From positions 1 through 21,123 of the forward strand of contig CBDHDN010000032.1 in the NCBI GenBank assembly GCA_965261585.1: 21,123 bases of DNA. The letters are read 5' to 3'. Source of the stretch: CBDHDN01 sp965261585 (GTDB taxonomy: Bacteria; Pseudomonadota; Alphaproteobacteria; UBA6615). The position numbers and the translations under genes are program-made. Within the stretch, counting starts at the first letter, position 1; each line of letters begins with the position of its first letter. Below are positions 14,825-21,123 of the stretch, in pieces. Below the pieces are notes generated by a model. The model saw only the letters and a program-made list of their open reading frames with translations. It ran no database searches and was not told where the DNA came from.

Positions 14825-17800
14825 ATGTATTTCGACCATCGGCTGTGGCAGTTCACCGCGGGCCTGCGGCACCGCATAGCCGCGGCGGCCGGCGTCGGCT
14901 TGGCCGCCGCCGCCGCCGGGGTCGCCCGGCTGGCGTTGCTGGGCTGGCTGCTGGCGGGTGTGTTCGAGGGTCGGTCACTGGCCAGCCTGAGCGCACCGAT
15001 CGCCTTGGTCGCCGGCGTCATGGTGCTGCGCGGCGTCCTCGAATACTGGCGCACGATCGTTGCCCATCGCACGGCGATGCTGGTCCAGAGGCGGCTGCGC
15101 GGGCTGCTGTTCGACCATGTCGTTGCGCTTGGTCCGGCCCATTTTGGCCTGCAGCGGACCGGCGACGTCATGACCGCCATGGTCGATGGGGTCGAGCAGC
15201 TCGAGACCTACTTCGGACAGTACCTGCCGCAGCTGTTCGTCGCCGCGGTTACGCCGCCGGCCATCTTCGCATTCGTGGCGTTCCTGGATCTGCCGGTCGC
15301 CCTGGTCCTCGTCGGTTTCGCCATCGTCACGTTGATCGCACCCTCGGCCTTCCAGTATTGGGACCGTCAGGCAAGCCTGGCCCGCAAGCAGGCCTTCGGC
15401 GCCTATTCGGCCGAATTCCTCGACGCCCTGCAGGGCCTGGCGACGCTGAAGGCGTTCGGCCAGAGCCGGGCGAAGGCGCGGGCACTTGCCCAAAAGGCCC
15501 AGGCCCTGTTCCACAGCACGATGCGCGTCCTGGCGATCAACACGCTGTCGCGTGGCATCACCGATACCGGGATTGCGGTCGGCGCGGCCGCGACGCTTGC
15601 CCTCGGCGCCATGCGCGTTGCCAGTGGCGAGATGAGCCTGGCCGTACTCGTGGTCATCCTCATGCTCGGCATCGAAGTGTTCCGGCCGCTGCGTGACCTG
15701 CGCACCCAGTTGCATGCCGGCATGCTGGGCCGCGCCGCTGCCGAGGGACTGTTCGCGATCCTCGATGCAAAGCCGACAATCGAGGATGTCGCTGTGGCGC
15801 TGGACGACCACGACCCGACGCCGCCCGTGGCGTTCGACGCGGTCCGCTTCGCCTATCCGGGCGCCAGCTACGACGCCCACAATGGGCTCGGTTTCCAAGT
15901 GGCTGCCGGAGAGCGGATTGGCGTCGTCGGCGCCAGTGGCTCGGGCAAGTCGACCGTGGTCAAGCTGCTGCTGCGCCTGTACGACCCGCAAGCGGGATCG
16001 GTGCGCCTCGGCGGCCGTGACCTGCGCACGCTGACGCTGGCCCAGTTGCGCCGTCAGATCGCCGTCGTGAACCAGGACACGATCCTCTTCCACGGCACGG
16101 TCGAGGACAATCTGCGGTTCGGCAAGCCCGACGCAACGGCGGCGGAGCTGCGCGCCGCGGTTCGCGCCGCCAACGCCGAGGCGTTCATCGAGGCGCTGCC
16201 CGAGGGCTATCGGACCGTCGTCGGCGAGCGCGGTATCCGCCTGTCGGGGGGACAGCGCCAGCGTATCGCAATCGCCCGGGCCCTGTTGCGCGATGCGCCG
16301 ATCCTGATCCTGGACGAGGCGCTGTCTTCTGTCGACGCCGAGAACGAGGCAGCGATCCAGGAGGCTTTGGATCGGCTCATGGCCGGCCGCACGACGCTCA
16401 TCCTAGCCCACCGCCTGTCGAGCATCGTCGGTGCCGACCGCATTATCGTGCTCGAGGCTGGCCGGGTCGTCGAGAGCGGTAGCCACGCGGAACTGATGGC
16501 CGATCGCGGCGTCTATCATCGCCTCATGGCTGGCCAGGTTGCCGATCGCGCGGCGGTCGACGATCGCCTGTTCGATCGGCCGCTGGCGCCGCAGAGCGCA
16601 GCGGATCTGCTGGCACCGTCCGAAACCGCCGATGAGTCGCCGGCGGAAATTCTGCGCGCCCAGGGCCTGGGCTGGCTTGGCGCAATGGGCCACTTGCTGC
16701 GGTTGATCGCGCCATGGCGTATCCGGCTGGGCGTTACGTTCCTGCTTGGCATCGCCCGTGTCGTGGCCTTCATCGGCGTCGGCGTCGTCAGTGGGCTCGT
16801 CGTCGCGGCCATCAAGAGCGGCACGCCCCTCGAGACGCTGCTGATTGCCCTGGCGGTGGTGGCGCCGCTGGCGGGGATACTGCATTGGTTTGAGTCCTGG
16901 GCCGCCCATGACATGGCGTATCGGCTGCTGACGACGCTCCGCATCGAGGTGTTCGAGAAGCTCGCGCGGCTTGCGCCGGCCTATCTGCTGCAGCGGCGCA
17001 GCGGCGATTTGGTTTCGGTCGCGACCCAGGACGTCGAGATGATCGAGTACTTCTTCGCCCACACCGTGGCGCCGGCGTTTGTCGCCGTGCTGGTCCCGGC
17101 CGTCGTGCTGGTCGTGCTGGCCGTCTTCGGCTGGCCCATGGCGGTTGCTCTGGCGCCCTTCCTCGCCGTCGTTGCGCTCAGCCCCGTGGCCATGCGCCGC
17201 CGGATCGACGCACTCGGCTCGCGGGCGCGCGAGGCGCTTGGCGAGCTGAACGCCTACACCGCGGATACCCTGCAGGGCTTGCCTGAGCTCGTGGCGTTTC
17301 AACGGGCGCCGGAATGGCGGTCTCGACTGATGGCGCATGTCGATCGCTATCGCGAGATTCGCCTGCCGTTCTTCCGCGACCTGACGCTGCAGATGGCGGT
17401 GCTCGAGGCGGCGACCGGGCTCGGCGGTCTTGCCGTCATTACGACCGGCGCCGTCCTGGCGAGCCGGGGCACCCTGGAGTCAGGCATCCTGCCGATGCTC
17501 ACGCTGTTGGCGATGGCGGCGTTCCTGCCGGTGTCGGAGATCGCCAATGTCGGCCGGCAGCTGGCCGATACGCTGGGCGCGACGCGGCGCCTCAGCAGCG
17601 TCAACCGAGAGCCCGTTCCGGTCGCCGATGGCCCCGGCGTCGGACCAACCGACGCCACCGCACCGGCGGTCCTCGAGCTTGCGAACGTCGACTTCGCGTA
17701 TCCGAGGGGCAACCGGCTGGCGCTCAGCGGCGTTTCGCTGACCGTGCCGGCCGGCAGCACGGTGGCGCTGGTCGGCCGGTCGGGCGCCGGCAAGACGACC

Positions 17801-18415
17801 GTGGCGCACCTGCTGATGCGGTTCTGGGATCCGCGCGCCGGTGTCGTGCGGATGGGTGGGCACGATCTGCGGGCCTACGAGCTCGACGCTCTGCGCAGCC
17901 GCATCGCGCTGGTGACCCAGGACACCTTTTTGTTCAACGACACGCTGCGGGCGAACGTGCTACTGGCTCGTCCGGAGGCAAGCGATGCGGAGCTGCATGA
18001 GGCCCTTGCACGGAGCGCCCTTGCGGAGTTCGTCGACGGCCTGCCCGACGGGCCGGACACGATGGTTGGGGAGCGCGGCCTGCGACTGTCCGGCGGCCAG
18101 CGCCAGCGGGTCGCGATCGCGCGTGCGTTTCTCAAGGATGCACCCGTGCTGGTCCTCGACGAGGCGACCTCGCACCTCGATGCCGTCAGCGAGCGGGCCG
18201 TCTATGGCGCCCTGGACGATCTGATGGGCGACCGGACGACCGTCGTCATAGCGCACCGGCTGTCCACCGTGCGCCACGCCGACAGCATCATCGTGCTGGA
18301 CGAGGGACGTGTCGTCGAAAGCGGCACGCACCACGAGTTGCTCGGCCGCGGCGGCCTCTACGCCAGACTGGTGGCGAGGCAGATCGCCGGCGCCAGGGGG
18401 ACCGCGGCGGCGTGA
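14825..18415 (+). CDS. Fused two-half ABC exporter, CydD-CydC-like
   Basis: 1196 residues from the ATG at 14825 (MYFDHRLW), chosen because it begins the first membrane domain; a GGGTAGGG stretch precedes it. Layout: membrane domain 1 (about 15-310), ATPase 1 with Walker A GASGSGKST near 369, LSGGQ near 473 and Walker B ILILDEA near 495; a linker; membrane domain 2 (about 630-920); ATPase 2 with GRSGAGKTT near 984, LSGGQ near 1088 and VLVLDEA. Both ATPases look complete, with the catalytic Glu after Walker B. The first half has CydD-like features (YLPQLFVAAVTPPAIF, FLDALQGLATLKAFGQS). CydDC normally consists of two proteins exporting cysteine and glutathione to the periplasm; here both halves are one chain. 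It precedes two cysteine-metabolism genes by 112 bases, which fits thiol export, but lipid or drug export is possible. Confidence 0.85.
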   Translation: MYFDHRLWQFTAGLRHRIAAAAGVGLAAAAAGVARLALLGWLLAGVFEGRSLASLSAPIALVAGVMVLRGVLEYWRTIVAHRTAMLVQRRLRGLLFDHVVALGPAHFGLQRTGDVMTAMVDGVEQLETYFGQYLPQLFVAAVTPPAIFAFVAFLDLPVALVLVGFAIVTLIAPSAFQYWDRQASLARKQAFGAYSAEFLDALQGLATLKAFGQSRAKARALAQKAQALFHSTMRVLAINTLSRGITDTGIAVGAAATLALGAMRVASGEMSLAVLVVILMLGIEVFRPLRDLRTQLHAGMLGRAAAEGLFAILDAKPTIEDVAVALDDHDPTPPVAFDAVRFAYPGASYDAHNGLGFQVAAGERIGVVGASGSGKSTVVKLLLRLYDPQAGSVRLGGRDLRTLTLAQLRRQIAVVNQDTILFHGTVEDNLRFGKPDATAAELRAAVRAANAEAFIEALPEGYRTVVGERGIRLSGGQRQRIAIARALLRDAPILILDEALSSVDAENEAAIQEALDRLMAGRTTLILAHRLSSIVGADRIIVLEAGRVVESGSHAELMADRGVYHRLMAGQVADRAAVDDRLFDRPLAPQSAADLLAPSETADESPAEILRAQGLGWLGAMGHLLRLIAPWRIRLGVTFLLGIARVVAFIGVGVVSGLVVAAIKSGTPLETLLIALAVVAPLAGILHWFESWAAHDMAYRLLTTLRIEVFEKLARLAPAYLLQRRSGDLVSVATQDVEMIEYFFAHTVAPAFVAVLVPAVVLVVLAVFGWPMAVALAPFLAVVALSPVAMRRRIDALGSRAREALGELNAYTADTLQGLPELVAFQRAPEWRSRLMAHVDRYREIRLPFFRDLTLQMAVLEAATGLGGLAVITTGAVLASRGTLESGILPMLTLLAMAAFLPVSEIANVGRQLADTLGATRRLSSVNREPVPVADGPGVGPTDATAPAVLELANVDFAYPRGNRLALSGVSLTVPAGSTVALVGRSGAGKTTVAHLLMRFWDPRAGVVRMGGHDLRAYELDALRSRIALVTQDTFLFNDTLRANVLLARPEASDAELHEALARSALAEFVDGLPDGPDTMVGERGLRLSGGQRQRVAIARAFLKDAPVLVLDEATSHLDAVSERAVYGALDDLMGDRTTVVIAHRLSTVRHADSIIVLDEGRVVESGTHHELLGRGGLYARLVARQIAGARGTAAA

Positions 18416-18527
18416 CCGCCAGGCTCCTCTTGCACTACCACCCACGGCGTGGCACGCCGCATGCGTCGGCGGCCGGGCCCCGTGGACCAAGACCCCGCTC
18501 TCCGCGACCCACATCGGACCCGCGACA

Positions 18528-19922
18528 ATGACAGCCATGATGCGAAGCCCGGCCCTGACGAGCCACGATTCGGTCCTCTCGATGATCGGCGACACGCCGC
18601 TTATGGAGATCACGAAGTTCGATGCCGGCCCGTGCCGATTGTTCGTCAAGCTGGAGAACCAGAACCCCGGCGGGTCGATCAAGGACCGGATCGGCCTGTC
18701 GATGATCGAGGCGGCGGAACGTGACGGCAAGATCAAACCGGGTGGCACTCTGATCGATGCGACGGCCGGCAACACCGGCCTCGGCCTCGCCCTGGTTGCC
18801 GGGCAAAAGGGCTATTACCTGACCCTGATCGTCCCGGACAAGATGAGCCAGGAGAAGATCTTCCATCTCAAGGCGATGGGCGCGGACGTCGTCATGACGC
18901 GCTCCGACGTCGGCAAGGGCCACCCCGAGTACTATCAGGACATGGCGGAGCGGCTCGCCGCGGAAACCGAAAATTCATTCTGGGTCAACCAGTTCGCCAA
19001 CCCCGCCAACCCGACGGCCCATGAGACGGGAACCGGCCCCGAGATCTGGGAGCAGATGGCGCACGACGTAGACGCGGTCGTCTGCGGCGTTGGCTCGGGC
19101 GGCACGATCTCGGGCATTGGCCGTTTCATGAAGCGGGTCGCCCCGCACGTGCAGATGGTGCTGGCCGATCCCGAAGGCTCGGTACTGGCCGACCTCGTGA
19201 AGTCCGGCACGATGATCGAGGCCGACGCCTGGCTGGTCGAGGGCATCGGTGAAGACTTCGTCCCGCCGAACTGCGATCTGAGCCTGGTTTCCGAGGCCTA
19301 TCTGGTCAGTGACGCCGACAGCTTTCACATGGCCCGCGAGCTGCTGCGCCGGGAAGGCATCTTGGCGGGCTCTTCGTCCGGGACGCTGATCAGTGCGGCC
19401 CTGCGGTACTGCCAGGCGCAGACCAAGCCCAAGCGCGTCGTTTCGTTCGTCTGCGACAGCGGCAACAAGTACCTGTCGAAAATGTTCAATGACAACTGGA
19501 CGATCGACCAGGGCTTCATCCAGCTCGAACGCTTCGGCGACCTGCGCGATCTGATCATGCGACGGCCCGAGCACGGCGCCATCGTTGCGGCGAGCCCGGC
19601 CGATACGCTGCTGACCGCCTATGGGCGCATGCGCCTGTACGACATCTCCCAGCTCCCGGTGATGGAGGGCGAGCAGATCGTCGGCATCCTCGACGAGTCC
19701 GATTTGCTGCTGGCGGTCTACAACCATGCCGACGGGTTCCGGGCGCTGGTCCGCGACGTCATGACGAGCGGGCTGGAGGTCATTGCCCCAACCGCGCCGA
19801 TGGATGCCCTGGTCGCGATCCTCCAGGCAGACCGGGTCGCCATCGTCGTCGACGACGATCGATTCCTCGGGTTGATCACGAAGATCGACCTGATCAACCA
19901 CCTGCGCCAAAGGGTCGCCTGA
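18528..19922 (+). CDS. cbs: Cystathionine beta-synthase with C-terminal CBS-domain pair
   Basis: 464 residues from ATG 18528 (MTAMMRSPALTSHDS); ATGs at 18537 and 18540 are alternatives. It is a fold-type II PLP enzyme joining homocysteine and serine into cystathionine. The PLP lysine is K52 in NPGGSIKDRIG; other motifs are DATAGNTGLGLALVAG and the phosphate-binding GVGSGGTISGIGRF. Residues about 340-464 hold two CBS motifs (IVAASPADTLLTAYGRM and VIAPTAPMDALVAIL), a Bateman module that in relatives binds adenosyl compounds and tunes activity. There is no N-terminal haem-binding extension as in animal enzymes. The next gene starts one base after the stop, so it is part of an operon. Homologous cysteine synthases are the main alternative, but the Bateman module favours this call. 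Confidence 0.92.
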   Translation: MTAMMRSPALTSHDSVLSMIGDTPLMEITKFDAGPCRLFVKLENQNPGGSIKDRIGLSMIEAAERDGKIKPGGTLIDATAGNTGLGLALVAGQKGYYLTLIVPDKMSQEKIFHLKAMGADVVMTRSDVGKGHPEYYQDMAERLAAETENSFWVNQFANPANPTAHETGTGPEIWEQMAHDVDAVVCGVGSGGTISGIGRFMKRVAPHVQMVLADPEGSVLADLVKSGTMIEADAWLVEGIGEDFVPPNCDLSLVSEAYLVSDADSFHMARELLRREGILAGSSSGTLISAALRYCQAQTKPKRVVSFVCDSGNKYLSKMFNDNWTIDQGFIQLERFGDLRDLIMRRPEHGAIVAASPADTLLTAYGRMRLYDISQLPVMEGEQIVGILDESDLLLAVYNHADGFRALVRDVMTSGLEVIAPTAPMDALVAILQADRVAIVVDDDRFLGLITKIDLINHLRQRVA

Positions 19923-19923
19923 A

Positions 19924-21093
19924 ATGGCCAAGCGAGCCAATCGGCACGGCTTTGCAACCCGCGCCATTCATGCCGGACAGACGCCCGACCCGACGACCGG
20001 CGCCATCATGACACCGATCTACGCTACCTCGACCTACGTGCAGGAGAGCCCCGGCGTGCACAAGGGCTACGAGTATGCCCGCACTCAGAATCCGACACGG
20101 ATGGCGCTCGAGGCCTGTGTTGCCGATCTGGAGAACGGCACCGCCGGATTTGCCTTCGGCTCGGGCACCGTGGCTGCGGCGACGATCCTCGATTTGCTGG
20201 AGAGCGGGGCCCACGTCGTCGCCGGCGACGACCTCTATGGCGGTACCTATCGGCTGTTCGAGAACGTGCGCCGCACCTCGGCCGGCCTCGACTTCACGTT
20301 CACGGATCTCGCCGACCCGGCCGCGCTCCGCGCCGCGCTGCGGCCGCAGACCCGCCTGGTGTGGATCGAGACGCCGACGAACCCGCTGTTGAAGCTTGTC
20401 GACCTCGAGGCCGTCGCCGCGGTCTGCCGCGAGCATGATCTGCTTGCCGTCTGCGACAACACGTTTGCGACGCCCTATATCCAGCAGCCCCTGGACTATG
20501 GTTTCGACCTCGTCGTCCATTCGGCGACGAAGTACCTCAACGGTCATTCGGACATGGTCGGCGGCGTCGTCGTCGTCGGCGACGATGCCGCACTGGCCGA
20601 GCGGCTGGCCTTCCTGCAGAACGCCGTCGGCGGCATCGTCGGCCCGTTCGACAGCTTTCTCGCCCTGCGCGGGCTCAAGACCCTGGCGCTACGCATGGAG
20701 CGTCACTGCACGAGCGCGCAGGCGGTCGCGGAGTTTCTGGCCGCCCACCCGAAGGTGGCCGAGGTGTACTATCCGGGTCTGCCCGAGCACCCGCAGCACG
20801 CTCTGGCGCAGCGTCAGATGCGCGGCTTCGGCGGCATGGTGACCGCGGTGCTGGCCGGCGGCCTCGGCGAAGCCCGGCGGTTTCTCGAACGCTGCGAGCT
20901 GTTCGCCCTGGCCGAGAGCCTGGGCGGCGTCGAAAGCCTGATCGAGCATCCCGGGATCATGACCCACGCCTCGGTCCCGGCCGAGATCCGCGCCGCACAC
21001 GGCATCAGCGACAGCCTGGTGCGGCTGTCCGTCGGCGTCGAGGATACCGATGACCTGATCGCCGAGCTGGAGGCCGCGCTCGCGGCCGTTTAG
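19924..21093 (+). CDS. Cystathionine gamma-lyase / gamma-synthase (PLP-dependent trans-sulfuration enzyme)
   Basis: 389 residues, normal for the Cys/Met metabolism PLP family. The opening HGFATRAIHAGQTPDPTTGAI, the YEYARTQNPTR block that contacts PLP of the neighbouring subunit, and the Schiff-base lysine K203 in HSATKYLNGHSD are all clear; SLGGVESLIEHPGIMTH lies near the C-terminus. Gamma-lyases split cystathionine into cysteine, 2-oxobutyrate and ammonia; gamma-synthases make cystathionine from an activated homoserine. Sequence alone does not separate them. The start lies one base after the cbs stop, so the pair would convert homocysteine to cysteine, which favours the lyase. It is probably a cytoplasmic tetramer. 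The remaining 30 bases of the window hold no clear terminator. Confidence 0.93.
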   Translation: MAKRANRHGFATRAIHAGQTPDPTTGAIMTPIYATSTYVQESPGVHKGYEYARTQNPTRMALEACVADLENGTAGFAFGSGTVAAATILDLLESGAHVVAGDDLYGGTYRLFENVRRTSAGLDFTFTDLADPAALRAALRPQTRLVWIETPTNPLLKLVDLEAVAAVCREHDLLAVCDNTFATPYIQQPLDYGFDLVVHSATKYLNGHSDMVGGVVVVGDDAALAERLAFLQNAVGGIVGPFDSFLALRGLKTLALRMERHCTSAQAVAEFLAAHPKVAEVYYPGLPEHPQHALAQRQMRGFGGMVTAVLAGGLGEARRFLERCELFALAESLGGVESLIEHPGIMTHASVPAEIRAAHGISDSLVRLSVGVEDTDDLIAELEAALAAV

Positions 21094-21123
21094 GCCCCAA
21101 CAGGCCGGCCATCACGCAGATTT

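Noticed and set aside
14975..16093. 372-codon minus-strand frame, and a similar one at 16403-17338
   Set aside because: Antisense shadows of the ABC exporter, which has all ATPase motifs.
18309..18527. Upstream extension of cystathionine beta-synthase
   Set aside because: The open frame reaches back into the ABC gene, but residues before MTAMMRSP do not resemble the family and would overlap the upstream gene by more than 100 bases.

Overview
The window reads as chromosomal DNA of a GC-rich alphaproteobacterium, perhaps a Rhodospirillales-like lineage. The reasons are the strong GC bias at third codon positions, a class III cyclase with TPR repeats of the AAD-x-VGY type common in that class, and alphaproteobacterial-looking Pcm, YajQ and cystathionine beta-synthase proteins. 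The assignment is inference; no rRNA or tRNA marker is present.

Layout. (1) 1-2483, minus strand: a large membrane-anchored adenylate cyclase/TPR protein that runs off the left edge. (2) 2599-4174, plus: a small secreted protein followed by a lipoprotein, apparently one operon, closed by a terminator-like hairpin. (3) 4232-7188: an accessory block. It holds four copies of a 127-128 bp tandem repeat with a perfect internal hairpin, split after the first copy by an IS1595-family element (about 4361-5393) and followed at once by an IS3-family element (about 5803-7188) whose OrfB is frameshifted. (4) 7188-8930: the 3' part of a membrane protein gene whose beginning is missing at the IS3 end. By chance it is in frame with the 5' half of OrfB, so a naive gene call gives an 889-residue chimera. 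(5) 9058-11118: a YihY-family membrane protein and pcm, closely spaced. (6) 11164-14058: an aminoglycoside-phosphotransferase-like gene cut by an antisense group II intron (11587-13504), also carrying a nonsense codon and a one-base deletion. The intron's own reverse transcriptase is frameshifted. (7) 14015-14500, minus: yajQ. (8) 14825-21093, plus: a fused two-half ABC exporter resembling CydD-CydC, then cystathionine beta-synthase and a cystathionine gamma-lyase/synthase.

Working together: the right end looks like a sulfur-amino-acid module, with two transsulfuration enzymes one base apart and a possible thiol exporter upstream. The centre is a decay zone: three mobile elements have landed in about 9 kb, two have frameshifted proteins, and two host genes are broken. 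The least explained structures are the 128-bp hairpin repeat array, the doubled sensor-like module of the cyclase, and the secreted protein/lipoprotein pair.
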